Counted from the stretch's first letter, positions 34,527-45,815 are shown. The stretch is DNA of 64,000 nt from Rhynchonema sp. JSB1_4 (GCA_030248065.1 JASAMV010005947.1:48268-112267); one strand, 5' to 3'. A program made the numbers and translations. Notes: generated from the letters alone by a model not told the origin.

Positions 34527-37500
34527 ATGCTGAATCCATCGTCATTGCAAGCCACGCGACAGAACACAGACAAATTCCAAAAATTTAAAAGTTTTGTGGC
34601 GGAAAACCCGAGTGCAGGATTATGTTTGATCGCAGCGCCTCGTGAGGTTTGGCTGCCGTTTCATCAGTTGGGAAATGGACGTGCCGTAATCGAGAATCTG
34701 TTGTGTGACATGTTGGGACAATTCAAAGACGAGTTTGTTTCTTTTATTTTCCAGCGCATATCGCATTGTACGTATTGCCCCCAATAAATGGGCATGCTGC
34801 AATACAGGGGGCATGCCCCACCCAAATAGAGAGGTCCATTTCATTTCAATAATAACTGGCTGGAAAGTAAGGTGCTGGTGCTGATGACAAGACCATTCGA
34901 TATTTATGATCTACTGCCTTGTGCCTTATTTAGGTTTTAAAATTTCAGAAGTGAGTTAGTAGTGCAGCCAAGGCGTTTGCAAATCTAAAATCGTGCATAA
35001 GTGACAGCAATTATGGTACAAAATGTCATCTTTTGACCGTTTGGCGGTCATTTTATAAATTACAAAGGCGGCGGATGGGCAATTGAGCAAAACACATTTG
35101 AACAAGACCACTATGAGCAAGTGAAAAAGAGCAGAGTCCAAAAGAGCAGAACCTAAAAACGAATAGGCCTAAGCCTAAGCCCAAACATAAAACTAATCTT
35201 AAGTGTAAGCCTAAGCCTGATACCAAAATCAGCCATTGGAACAAAATAAGTGCTCTGCTCTTTTTCACTTGCTCACAGTGGTCTTGCTCAAATGTGCTTT
35301 GATCAATTGTCCGGCCACCTACAAAGGCATGCCCCAATACGGGGGCGTTCCCTAACGGAAGGGCTATTTCGACTCGTTAAAAACCATAGAAGGGCTCCCT
35401 TCTGTTGGGGGCCATGCATATACAAGGACCACGAAGCAGTGTAACTCCTGCTGGATGGAGCGGGTCCCCATCGGGTACGCTAAAATAGCCCCCTTAGGCG
35501 GTACGCTATCCCCCATTTCTTCCACCGGATGCACTACCTCCCCCAATTTTTGCCTAAAATAGGCAAATTTTTGCCTAAAATAGATATTTTTCGACCTGAA
35601 GTCGGTGACTATTAGGTTGTCAAAAATCGCCAAATACCTTTTTATAGGGAAAGGGGCAAAAATATGCCAAAATTTTCACCTCAAAAATTGACCCTTTTTA
35701 CTCAATTTTGGGTCTTCCACTTCGAGCGTACACTACCTCCCTCCACCTCCGAAAAAACAGGGGGGGGCGCTATCTCCTCCTCCGGGCCAGGAAGAGTGTC
35801 AAGTCAACAGCCACCAACGTCGTTTCCGATTTAGAACCGAAGTCTAACAACTAACAAATTGGTTTCGCTTTACTCCAGATTTCAAGGGGTCGTGTGCGCC
35901 TACGGCAATGTGCGTTTCCCATCCGAGACCACTAATGGCGGCGGTGTGCCCATTGCCACGTCCGAACCGATGTTGCCGCTCAAATTCTTCTGTGAGCTCA
36001 TTGTGTTTCAGCCAAAAGTTGGATTTATTTATACGGGTTGGTTGGATCATTGTTCTGGAAATATGATGCTGGTGAGTTGCACATAACGTAAAAAACAGTC
36101 CGGTCCGGTCCCAGTCTCATGTGGGCGGTAATTTTTCCACGAAGTAAGCAAGCTACCATTTTCCGGAGGCCAAGTTACGACGGCCTTTGACGTTTTCAAG
36201 TTTCTCCAATTTTTAGAAAGCATGTGAATTTAAATGACCTGATCAGTCAGTGTGACTGACTGGAATCTATTCAGTGTGGTTCTTTCTTGCAGGTGTGATA
36301 TTCGAAATAGCGGATCGTCATGTTGTGGCACACATTCTCGGCACATTCACTTGTACGGTGAACATGGGGGACAACAATAACAACAAGTCGATAAATGTCG
36401 GCGATGCGGTGCGCCTACGTGTGACGAGCGTGAAAGTACATCATCACATGATACAACTGCATGCTGATTTCGTGGAATTATACGAGTTGGTGTTTGTTCA
36501 GTTACTCTTTCGTGGGTTTGGTAGTAGCCTGAAGCGTTTTGACATTTTTGTACCAAAAGTTAACATTAGGCATTGAAGCAGATATGTTTGCGCATTATTT
36601 GTAAAAAATGGACCACTTGAGAAATTGACATATAAAATAGCCGCTTTGGCACTAAAAGCAACTAAGCCACAGATAGCTGGGTTTTTGCTTTGGGGCATGT
36701 ATGTTTTTTGATACATGCACATAAAATGATGGCTGCTGGCGGATGTTGCCCCGATACCCGCTCCAACTACGTGACACAGAACGACCGCGTACGATGACGC
36801 GTGTGCAGCCCCATTTTCGCCATTCATCAACGGCCGACGACTGCCGTCAACGCCATCGACAACAAGCACGGTCGGTCGCGTGTCGAGTCAGATGAACTTG
36901 AGCTCGATGTTCACGCCGTCCAAGAACAGGTGTGCCAATGAATCAATGTTGATTATTACTGTAACTGTCCATTAGACCTGACCTGGCCAGTAAGCCAAGT
37001 AAGTAGGTAATATGTGATGGTAAGATGCAATGTGTGGAGCCAAAACCGCCAATTGTGCGCTACCTGAGCATAGTGTAGTGGTACAGGTGCTTTGGTCGAC
37101 ATTGCTATCCATAGCAGACGAGTGCAATCACGATGCTCTGACTATCATTTCAGAATCGACCTGTCTCAATTTGATGTCGACCCGGACCAACAACCAAGCA
37201 CATCATCAGATCAGCGCCACCTCACCAATTTGTCATGTTCGGATTTTCGGTCGCCGCCAAATAAAAAGATCAAGTTTGACGACGAACAGGAAGCCGATGA
37301 ACACGTCGACGAGTCGCGGAAACAACGGAAAAAGGCGAAAAAGAAACGGAAACGACGCTCGTCGCAGCTGAGCAATGACGAATCGACAATGACCAATGGC
37401 GATGACGCCAACACAGAGACTCACCGGGCGTCGGCCGGCGGTGCAACGGGCGCTCGTCAGCAAAATATCAGTGCATCGACGAGTGATGCTGATTTTGGCA

Positions 37501-37553
37501 GCTCGAAAAAGAAGAAACACAAAAAGCACAAACGGTTCAAAGAAGATGGTTAA
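34527..37553 (+). CDS. POLR1F: RNA polymerase I subunit RPA43 (POLR1F/TWISTNB), left-arm copy
   Basis: Five exons with compatible phases: 34527-34732, 35879-36036, 36293-36485, 36780-36929, 37154-37553; 368 codons. The first exon gives the N-terminal domain (SFVAENPSAGLCLIAAPREV). The second starts FQGVVCAYGNVRF and ends in FQPKVGFIYT; the third continues GVIFEIADRHVVAHILGTFT and INVGDAVRLRVTSV, the OB-type region of RPA43. The last exon is acidic/Ser-rich with Lys-rich blocks (SRKQRKKAKKKRKRRSS and SSKKKKHKKHKRF), as in animal RPA43 tails. RPA43 belongs to the Pol I stalk, which contacts initiation factor Rrn3. Intron 1 (1.1 kb) is filled with mobile elements. The exon 2 donor is a weak GTTGGT but is conserved in both arms. 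Confidence 0.88.
35069..35319. mobile_element. MITE, 8-bp target, TTAGGC-bearing family (RPA43 intron 1, left)
   Basis: 251 bp. Ends CGGCGGATGGGCAATTGAGC and inverted GGTGGCCGGACAATTGATC, flanked by perfect TACAAAGG duplications. The interior contains GCCTAAGCCTAAGCC, i.e. TTAGGC units. Present at the mirrored site in the right arm, so it predates arm divergence. Confidence 0.85.
35340..35790. repeat. Transposon-like segment in RPA43 intron 1
   Basis: Holds GGTAGTGTACGCTCG-type and TTTTGCCTAAAATAGGC-type inverted modules similar to those at 46.1-46.5 kb, plus CCTCCTCCGGGCCAGGAAG. The same segment is at 62.93-63.38 kb in the other arm. Confidence 0.45.
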
Positions 37554-39099
37554 GACTGAGGTGCATTGTGTTTTGTTATTTCGATATTTCAATCTAAGAT
37601 CAGTCAATCGCGACGAATGTCCTTATGACCGATCGTCGCCAGGATTCTTGGGCCGTTCATTGTTGCCGCATGAAAGTTTTGTTTGTTGTGCCAGCATTTT
37701 AGTCGTCAGAATTTTATAAATTTGTAGTTCGTGCCAATACAACGATGCCTTTGAAAATGCATAAAAACCTGAAAGATTGGATGAGTGTTTGTTTTGCGTT
37801 CGCAACGCTTGGTTTATGCCAGTAAATTATCTGCTCTGCAGAAGAGCTACTCGTAATGAACTCTATTTGTGTTTTTGACCTTCCATAATCGCGCAATATT
37901 GATGGTGAAGTACAAACACTTGCATCGTTACCGTGACTGCCTTCGTTTGTGTCATTTATTGTATTCGCCGCATACTTGGCGCCCGTCTCTTATCTGATAT
38001 GCATTCTAGTGTGCGTTCATCGTTTGATTTGTCTCGTACGCAACAGCCGTGTCTGACCTTCATGGATTGTCCTGTCTGTTGCTTGTCTCGTGCGATCTGT
38101 GGTGCCTATTTTACCTGCTGTGTCACCACGTTACATCACATTCTTGGTGGTGAAACTCATCCTCAGTGCGCCCATCTGTCAGGTTTGCTTGTGATGTGCG
38201 TGTATCATACAAAGATGCTCCACTTCCGTCCCTAAGATGGTCCCGTGATCTGGGCTGCTCTGTTTCGTTTAATAAATTTCTTTCTCTTCTACTTGTTTTT
38301 CACATTCGGGAAATGCTATGAACTTTCTGTGATTAGCATTCTGAAATACAGCGCATTGTTCTCTGTTCTTTGTGTTGGTTGGGTTGAAAGTTCCAATGGT
38401 AGACTCGTTCTTTTCCGAAATTGCTCTACCATGAGTTTCGTCGCAGCAAACATGCGAATACTCATTTGGTGGTCATGTTTATGTGCAGTATGTATTAATC
38501 ATTAAACACGCTTTCCATGTGCAGGAAAATACCCTTTCAACTTATTGTCATCCTCATAGTTAACGCGCGCGCGTGTATTGCTTTCTTTGCAGTGATCCAT
38601 AAGTAATAATGTCAGTCGTGTTTTCTTTGCAGTGAGTGATCCACAAGTAATAACGTCAGTCGAACTCTCCATCGCAATTGTCTTGCAGTGAGTGTGTTTG
38701 TGACACATTTTTGCGTGTCGGCATGTGCATGTCAGTGGGTCGTTGGCCAATCACTCACGCACCACTGATGGCGTTGCATTTTGATCATAACTCAGAGAGC
38801 CTCTTCCTTGGCCAGGCCATGATTGATTAATGTGACCAGTTAGTCCACTCAATTGTCTAATGGTGAAATTACATGTGCAATTCCTGTGCTCCCTTGCTGT
38901 AGACCATATTCTCTATGGTTGAAAGTTGGTTTGTTTTGGTGATCGCTTATCAACACCCGGCGTTACCGCCTGACCACCACTGGCATCATCTGTCAATCAT
39001 CGTGTGGCACATAAGACCCAAATTGAGATATGATTATTTTTCAGTTTTCACAAGGTGCAAAATATTACGCCAGCTTACTGACTTCGAATTTCGTACGGA
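37554..39099. other. RPA43-RWDD4 intergenic region
   Basis: Open frames at 37933-38235 and 38245-38505 are broken by indels in the mirrored copy, so no gene is called. A roughly 55-bp unit around TCTTTGCAGTGATCCA is tandemly duplicated at 38,580-38,700. Confidence 0.55.
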
Positions 39100-42000
39100 A
39101 TGAACGACGAACAAAAGGAAGAACTTGAGGTATTGCGATCGATATATGCCGATGATGAGCATTTATTCACTCAGCCTGATGAAAGTGAACCCGTGTTTCA
39201 GGTAGGTTTGGAGCCAGGACTTTTTCCTTCCGGGTGCAAATCGCACCTAGATCCTAGCTGCAAGTTTTCGCAACTTTGGGCCTTTTAGGTGCAATTTTAC
39301 CTGACTTCAAGTTTAACGTTGCAAGCTTCAGTAAAATTTTAGGCGCAAATGGCAGAAAGCACCGGCAGAAAAATTTAGATCGGATAACCGCTTGTTTTTC
39401 TGGTTCCAGCCCATATTGTATGGATGTTAGATGTGAACGTTGTACCTGTAATCCAATGGAATTCGCGATCGGAAGCATCCATGCCGTGGCATGTGGAATG
39501 TAAACCGCTACTTGGTAGCTTTTTGGGGCTCTGAATTCGCATGTATTTCAAACACCACTTTGATCAGCAAGGTCGTACCAGTAGATCACAGCATTTTCAG
39601 CGTATATATTGTACTTGTCAGTCGGGTTAGAGAGATGTCGGGTGTCGGGTGCCAAAAAAGTGTAGGTGTCGGTACCTTCAGATGTCGGGTTTTTTTGGGA
39701 CCCGACAGCCGACACCCAACACTTACGGTTTAAAACATCAGTGTTGCTGAGAGAAGAATTTTGAGAGACAATTTTCTTCGAACCAAATGTTTCCGAAGAC
39801 GCAGAATTTTGGTGTTTATTTCGTGTGAAAATACTTGAATTCAGTAACTTGAGCCAAAAAATTGCACTAATGTCACAAATGAGCAAAAATTTGCCTGTTT
39901 TTGGTCCAAAAACAGGTGTCGGGTTTTTTTCCAAAAACTGGATGTCGGGTGTCGGGTTTTTTTGCAACTGTCGGGTGTCGGCTTTTTTCTCAGATGTCGG
40001 GTACCTCCCCCCCCCCGACCATTAACCCTACTTGTCAGAACTACTGAATTGTGCATATCTGCGTGTTTCAGTTTAAATTCGGTGCCGACGGCATGTCGCG
40101 ATCGTTCGTGCTGCAAATCTCGTGGCCCATTGATTACCCAGCGACCAGCAACGCCGATGTTTCACTCGACTGTTTTTACAACAAACATTTGCTGCCGGAT
40201 GTCAGAAATGATATACTCAGGTTAGCTGGCAGCAGCTGAGTTGCTATTTTGGGCTAATGGTTTTGTCGTCAAATCATCTCATCAAACGGCGGACGGGCAA
40301 TTGAGCAAAGCACATTTGAGCAAGACCACCTTGAGCAAGTGAAAAAGAGCAGGGGCCAAAAGAGCAGAACCTAAAAACGAATAGGCCTAAGCCTAAGCTC
40401 AAGCACAAAACTAGGCCTAAGTATGAGCCTAAGCCTAAGCCTGATACCAAAATCAGTCCCTGTCTAAGCCACTGGGACAAAATAAGACCGCTGCTCTTTT
40501 GGCTCTGCCATTTTTTCTTGCTCAAAGTGGTCTTGCCCAAACGTGCTTTGCTCAATTGCCCGGCCACCCATCAAACAAAGTCGTCGAACACATGAGCCAT
40601 AAATGGGCGGGAAAACTAATACATGTGTTCGACGACTTTGTTTGACGAGATAATTTGACCACTACCATAAGCCCTATTTTGTCGGAAAAGCAAACAAGTT
40701 ATGCAGCAGTTTAGTTTAATATCGGCACATGTGTGAAAAGTTTATGGTTTTGTTGGTCCAGTCCTGACGACCGTTTCGTAGCGAGGCGGCGCGTGAGCCA
40801 TCAATTCGTCGTATGGTGGTGGTGGCTGATTGAACGCCGCCTCATATGACGCTGAGTTCGACAAACTTCTGAAAGATAGGGCTCCATCGACTGCATGTCT
40901 AACGCAGAAGAACGTATTGGCTAATTAAATTAGTTATCACATGTAAAATTATTGTCAGCCGAGAACTCACAGCACTGATATCTGGCATGGCACATGGTGG
41001 TGGTGACTGGTGGCTGTTGTCGTTGACGGCTGAGGAGTCAGTCTGGTGTTTCGTTGCTGGTCGATGTTGCGTCCGATGACCACCGATATGCAAAACGTCA
41101 GGCCCACAAACACACCGAAATACAGCACAATGAAAAATGTGGCCGAGTGTCTGAAACAGCTGATATGAGCAGTGGATTTTGAGCGATTTTCACTCGACGA
41201 AGGCCACCTGACCAACGAACCCGCTTGCAATCAGTGCCACCTGCAACGACACGTATGGAAGTAGGATGCACAGCAGGCAGCACACGATTTGCGATCGTGT
41301 GAGCCAGAACGGACGATGTTGCGGGGATGCGGCGGGCGTGGGCGGGTTGGTGGTGACATTCGGTTGTGGCGTCTGTCGGGCTGACATCCGACCACCAATG
41401 GATTCACTGGGCATGTCTATTGCTGGTCGCGTGCTAAACTGCGTGTCACTCTCGATCTCGAAACACCTTTCCAGCTGGTTATGTTCTCCTGCACTCTACT
41501 GTGCGTAGTGACATGTTACGCAACGACTGCTTGTGCGCTGATGAGAAAACCGGTTTGCGCACAGCTCTGACGCCATGTATATTGTAGTTGTGTACGTGCA
41601 ATGTTGTTGTCGCGGTGCGAATAACGCGCACTGCCTTGATTGTCTGTCGTCAATCTTGCGCAGCAAGCATGCGCACTTGGCAGACGGTGGTGAAAAGCTG
41701 ATGGGCAGCCAAACATTGATGTCTGTTGTCTGATGTCATCAGCTCGACTTTTTCGCTAATTTGGAAACGAAAAACTACACCAATAGATTATCACGTTTTT
41801 CAATCGAACAGACGAGTTCATGTACATTCATTGCTTGCAGCCGTGTGCGCGCCGAGGCAGCGACCAACGCGGGCATGGCGGTGACGTTCACGTTGGTCGA
41901 ATTCGTTAAGGACAATCTCGACGATCTATTGGCCCGACAACCGGACATGAGCGCACAGATGGTGGACACGGCTAGCGATGTGCGGAATGACGATGACTCG

Positions 42001-42271
42001 ACACTGGCGCCTGGCAAACAACCGAAAGCTGCGCAGATGACCAAGGCACAGAAACGACGAATGTGGGACAAAGGTATGTTACCTTATGATGCATCTTTCA
42101 GAGAGAGAGAGAGACAATGTTCTGGATGATCCGTCATCTGAGGGATGAGTCACTTGGCACACATTACCATTCACAGGTTGTGCAACCGAGTCCGAACGCG
42201 AGCGCGGTTGGAACTGGGTGGACATTGTGAAACATCTGTCACAAACCGGATCGCAAATCAAGGATTCCTGA
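39100..42271 (+). CDS. RWDD4: RWDD4, RWD-domain protein, left-arm copy
   Basis: Four exons, phases agreeing: 39100-39201, 40072-40220, 41841-42073, 42177-42271. Starts MNDEQKEELEVLRSIYADDE, the typical opening of an RWD domain. Exon 2 carries FVLQISWPIDYPATSNADVS, with the conserved YP turn. Exon 3 continues MAVTFTLVEFVKDNLDDLL and KAQKRRMWDK; the last exon encodes ERERGWNWVDIVKHLSQTGS, the conserved RWDD4 C-terminus. About 192 aa, as in vertebrates. RWD folds mediate protein binding; RWDD4 function is poorly known. Intron 1 holds an insertion absent from the other arm, and intron 2 holds a MITE and a complete antisense gene. Confidence 0.9.
39622..40028. mobile_element. Left-arm-only insertion, GTGTCGGGTGCC family (RWDD4 intron 1)
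   Basis: 407 bp between perfect 10-bp duplications TACTTGTCAG (39612-39621 and 40029-40038). The right arm has a single related site (TACATTTATCAG context). Ends read TCGGGTTAGAGAGATG and inverted GGGTTAATGGTCGGGG. Tandem GTGTCGGGT units lie at both ends. A relative starts at 46,615. The 9-10 bp duplication would suit a Mutator-like mechanism, but the terminal repeats are too short to assign. Confidence 0.75.
40268..40667. repeat. 105-bp hairpin repeat interrupted by a MITE
   Basis: GTCAAATCATCTCATCAAAC at 40,268 pairs with its near complement at 40,660; the inner arms read GTCGTCGAACACATG. In the right arm the hairpin (about 58353-58457) is uninterrupted. Confidence 0.75.
40288..40568. mobile_element. 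MITE, 8-bp target, TTAGGC-bearing family, left arm only
   Basis: 281 bp. Ends GGCGGACGGGCAATTGAGC and inverted GGTGGCCGGGCAATTGAGC, flanked by perfect CATCAAAC duplications. The mirrored right-arm site has one CATCAAAC and no element. The interior has repeated GCCTAAGCCTAAGC. Confidence 0.92.
40742..41414 (-). CDS. Two-pass membrane protein with PPxY tail, nested in RWDD4 intron 2 (left copy)
   Basis: Mirror of the better-resolved right copy. Exon 1 is 41221-41414 (MPSESIGGRMSARQTP.., then hydrophobic IVCCLLCILLPYVSLQVALI). A second exon near 40.97-41.15 kb encodes the second hydrophobic segment (FFIVLYFGVFVGLTFCISVV), and the last ends at 40742. The C-terminus has PPPPYDEL and APPRYETV, two PPxY motifs of the kind bound by WW domains of NEDD4-family ubiquitin ligases. 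The whole gene lies antisense inside the 1.6-kb RWDD4 intron. No named family recognised; the layout resembles small endosomal NEDD4 adaptors (inference). Confidence 0.65.
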
Positions 42272-42569
42272 TCGAAGCCGTTCATTGTCCACAATTCGAT
42301 TGTTGTCATATTTATATTGGCTGTTTTATTATCATTGCCTCGGTGCCGCTGTTGCTCAGTATGAATATTGTATTTTCGTGCTGTTTGAAAATAACGATAA
42401 ACTGTGTTAGAGTACTGTTTACATCAACCGTTTTGTGTGTTTCGCTCATATTTTTGCGGTCATCAACATACCGTGTTGTGCTTGCAAAAAGTGCCAAGCG
42501 CCAATACCTGACTTACGACAAACCAAATCCGCACGAATCGAAACCCAGAAACTGTGCAGTTTCAGTTGG

Positions 42570-43183
42570 ATGCGGTGCTCCCCGATGGTGTGTCGGTGGA
42601 CGTACAGTGTTCAATTCGTGGCTGCATTGCTCGTACTGCTGTGGCTCGATGGTGCACTGGCACCGAACGCTGCCGTCTCGGCGCAAATACGATCGCGGGC
42701 TGACAAGGTCACGTCGGCCGAGTACTGCGGCGATCACAAGTGAGTTGCAATTGTGTATAACTTTTATAATTGTGACTTGCCCTTGGTTGATGATGGCGTT
42801 TGTCATGTAGCTCGTCGACTTTGATATTCGGATGAAAGTACAATAAGCAATTGCTTTGTTGGCAAAGGAACGCAAAAACACGATTATGCGCATTTCACAT
42901 GCATACCTACATATTTGCGGTTTCAGATGTCCCGACGAAGACCTATTTTCTTATCATCGATGCATGGGCAAGCCGCCATTCTCAGAGTGCGTGCACACCG
43001 TTAAAGTTTGGGTCTGGTAAGTGCGGACAAATAAATTCAGTAACACGTTTCGATGTTTCACTACCTTTTGTACAAAAATGTCGACATCACAACAGGTACG
43101 TTCTGGCGGTGATCGCGGCCGGAGTGTGTGGACTGTGTTGTTTGTGCTGCTGCTGCTGTGGATGTTCTTCGTGTCTGTTCTAG
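42570..43183 (+). CDS. Small type I membrane protein with cysteine-cluster tail, left copy
   Basis: Exons 42570-42739, 42927-43016, 43096-43183, phases 2 and 2; 115 aa. N-terminal signal peptide (VQFVAALLVLLWLDGALA), a short ectodomain with four cysteines (..AEYCGDHK, CPDEDLFSYHRCMGKPPFSEC..), then YVLAVIAAGVCGLCCLCCCCCGCSSCLF to the stop. The last segment is hydrophobic and then almost all Cys, a strong candidate for multiple palmitoylation. The start is chosen because the sequence upstream differs by indels between arms while the frame from this ATG is kept. The layout recalls Shisa/CYYR-like proteins, but homology is not shown. It lies 300 bp downstream of RWDD4, same strand. Confidence 0.65.
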
Positions 43184-43407
43184 ATCAGCATTGCCTGAGA
43201 CGCGCGTTTTTGGGCATATGGGTGCACGTGCCACACATTAATGCCGTGCAGCACATTTCAAAGATGTCCAATAACGAGTGTCCAGTTTTTTGGCTCAAAG
43301 CGTCACCTTACCTCGTCAGGCCATAACTTGAGAGACAGATAACTGACTTCATTTTATGTTCATGATAATCATATCAGCTGCGCGATCTCACTTTGCATTG
43401 TTCTTTT

Positions 43408-43604
43408 AGCTTTCAAAGGTTTTGTCGCGTTTGGAGTCTTTCGAAATGTGTGGTCAAGATTTTAGTTGGGAGCTGTCTCAGCCGGATTTTGGCACGTTGT
43501 CGGTAAAGAATTTGTTTCGTCGAGAGGGTCACAAGGTACAATGGCTGGCAAACTTGTTGCAGCCGGTAGAGCACTTTAAAAAGATCCACTACGGTCTGCG
43601 CTGA
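43408..43604 (+). CDS. Possible orphan exon
   Basis: Frame ..SRLESFEMCGQDFSWELSQ.. to HFKKIHYGLR-stop follows a TTTTAG acceptor. The right copy has an in-frame 6-bp indel and several substitutions. The opposite strand is also open, and changes between arms do not favour either strand clearly. Confidence 0.25.
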
Positions 43605-43813
43605 GTTACCTCCAATCAAAATGTTTGCCATGCATACTTTTAACCAAATGAAGCCTTCGTTGATTCAACAGCGCTTTCATTCACGCTCGTGTGGCAGTCA
43701 TATCATTGTCAAATAATGACCTTCGACAGGTGAAAATCATTTTATTGTTGTATTCATCACGGTGATTTGTTCAACAATTTGGTAATTGGCATCAAATTGA
43801 AAATAAAATGCAT

Positions 43814-44989
43814 TCAAGATGTGTTCGCGGTGACGCCACTTGCTGATGGCTGTTGTTGTTGTTGCATAGCTACTTGCACTTTCGACTGAAGTGCTTCATT
43901 TAACACTGAAATGTTGAAAAATGTGCTTATTTGTGTCGAGCAGAAAAATATTGAATCAAAACAAAAACTGCTTTCTTGCTCACCAGCCCTGGTTCGTTGT
44001 TTATCGCGAATCACGCCGTTGACCTGCTCAATCTGTTTGGCCAGGTACTCGTCCTTTCGCTTGAAGAAGTCGATCGCTTGTTCCACTGGCTGGAAAGGTG
44101 AATTGTCTTGCATTTTTATTGAATTACATTGCTAGGCTACTCTGCGGTGCGGGAGAGCCATGATGTACAAACGCGAAGAAAAAACGAGCTCACCATGTCG
44201 GCATAATAGCCAGTGCCAATGTCAACCAGCACTGTTTTCGTATTAACCAGTTTGCCGGTGATGTAAAGCTGAAAAATGGCTTTTGCGTTTGTCCTTGATA
44301 TCCCAAACGACAGATGCGGCCGTATTTTGCTCTTCTACGAAAAATTTCGCTATCTTCACAATTTTCGATGGCCTTGACTGAAAAACTGCCTATCTATTAA
44401 CTGTTATGTCCTGCCCTTGCCTATTTTGGGGGAAATCGAGGGAGAACGGGGTATGGATGCCACGGAGGAGGGAAGAGTGTGCCAAAAGCGCGCGGGCGGA
44501 AACCGCCAGAAAATAACTGCTCGGAAAAGTATGAAAAGCAAGCCTATGTGCTCACCGATTCAGCAAGTGGGATCAGCGCCGATTGTCCGTCACTTGCTTG
44601 ACCAAGTCCGGTCACTGCTGCCACTGTTGACTGAAACTTTTTCTGCACAACTCGCAGCTCTTGCAACGACTCGCCGAAAAATTGCAGCTCCTGCAGCAAG
44701 ATTAGAATTTCAATTCACTATTCACAGTACTTGGGTTGCCATAAATTCGATAGCACAGGCGGACTAAAAGTTACAGGCGCTCGAGCTAATGAAGAAAACA
44801 GGGAGGATGCATGACTTTTGGTCACAAACAGGCCTTCAATGCATTTAGTATCCTATTCCCACTTTGGTCAAGCTCTAAAACAGCTGATACATCAAATAAA
44901 GTCGTTCAGTTTACCCGCTCGGTTGTTTGAGTCAGTTGGTTGAGCTCTTGGATGGAAAGCGAATCAATCGAAATGGCGCGCTGGGTCAT
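43814..44989 (-). CDS. PFDN5: Prefoldin subunit 5, left copy
   Basis: Five exons: 44915-44989, 44556-44690, 44194-44268, 43984-44089, 43814-43905; 160 aa. Starts MTQRAISIDSLSIQELNQLT, continues ELQFFGESLQELRVVQKKF (first coiled-coil helix), then LYITGKLVNTKTVLVDIGTG-YYADM (the conserved beta-hairpin with the GTGYY turn) and PVEQAIDFFKRKDEYLAKQI (second helix). It is an alpha-type prefoldin subunit of the hexameric chaperone that hands actin and tubulin to CCT. The tail is Gln-rich (AMQQQQQPS). Confidence 0.93.
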
Positions 44990-45340
44990 CTTTAATTGTT
45001 CTTGTCTGAAACTTCCAATGCGTGCGTTCGGTCGCTTTTACATATTCGCATTCAGCAAGACAGGTACAAACACGCATAACCGTGAAAATACTTGCAAAAC
45101 AATTTTTCACGGAGTTTTAAAAACCTAAAAATACCAGCTAGTTACAATACAAACGAAAACAAAACAAGACAGGTTTGCTTTGAAACACGAAATACAAAAC
45201 ACCGGTTTTCCGCCAGAAAAAACACCTGTTCTTTTCCGTCTGCACTGCACTGCAACTATAAAGGAAGCCGGCTTTGTGGCTTCCTGATGCCAAAGCCAAG
45301 AAATGCGTGCGTGACAGTGGTGTAGTTGGGGGCAGAGATT
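44990..45340. other. PFDN5 upstream region
   Basis: About 350 bp between the PFDN5 start and the transposon mosaic. Open frames here are short and not conserved in length between arms. Presumed promoter region. Confidence 0.4.
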
Positions 45341-45424
45341 AGGATCGGGCCGGGTAACCGCGGCCCGGCCCGATCAACCAAAACTCCGGTCCGGCCCGGT
45401 CCGGCCCGATTTTGGGGTCATAAG

Positions 45425-45815
45425 TATGGGTGGGCCCAATACCCAATACCAATACCAGTGTTTGGTATTGGTATTGGGTCTAATTCTGGTATTGGGTATT
45501 GGTATTGAAGCTGGCCTGGTATTGGTATTGGGTTTGCACAGGTATTGGGTCAAAACTAATACCCGATACTAATCCAGAAAAACCCAATACCGAACCCAAT
45601 ACCTGATTCAAAACCCAATACCAAACCAATACCAAACCCAATACCAACCCAATACCAGACCAAAAACACAATACCAAACCAATACCCAATACCAATACCA
45701 ACCCAATACTCAATACCAATACCAACCCAATACCAAACCCAATACCAGGCACTTCAGTAGTATTGATCTGGTATTGGGTCACCAATTTGGTATTGGTATT
45801 GGGTATTGGCAGTGC
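45425..45815. repeat. TATTGG/CCAATA simple-repeat block, left
   Basis: Dense array of TATTGGG, TATTGGT and complements, switching strand near 45,545, so the block is itself palindromic. Similar blocks: 47,815-47,945, 48,125-48,280 and 49,295-49,570. All frames are open and give Pro-Ile-Pro-Asn-Thr-type peptides, hence spurious long ORFs. Confidence 0.85.

Noticed and set aside
37933..38505. Two open frames downstream of RPA43
   Set aside because: Both are disrupted or altered in length by indels in the right arm, with no splice support.
43021..43326. 101-codon frame with a hydrophobic segment overlapping the Cys-rich gene's last exon
   Set aside because: The mirrored copy has a 2-bp indel that changes the frame downstream; it is the +1 shadow of the Cys-tail exon plus 3' flanking DNA.
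43413..43631. 72-codon minus-strand frame opposite the orphan exon
   Set aside because: Kept open by the same in-frame indel as the plus strand; substitutions between arms do not favour it.
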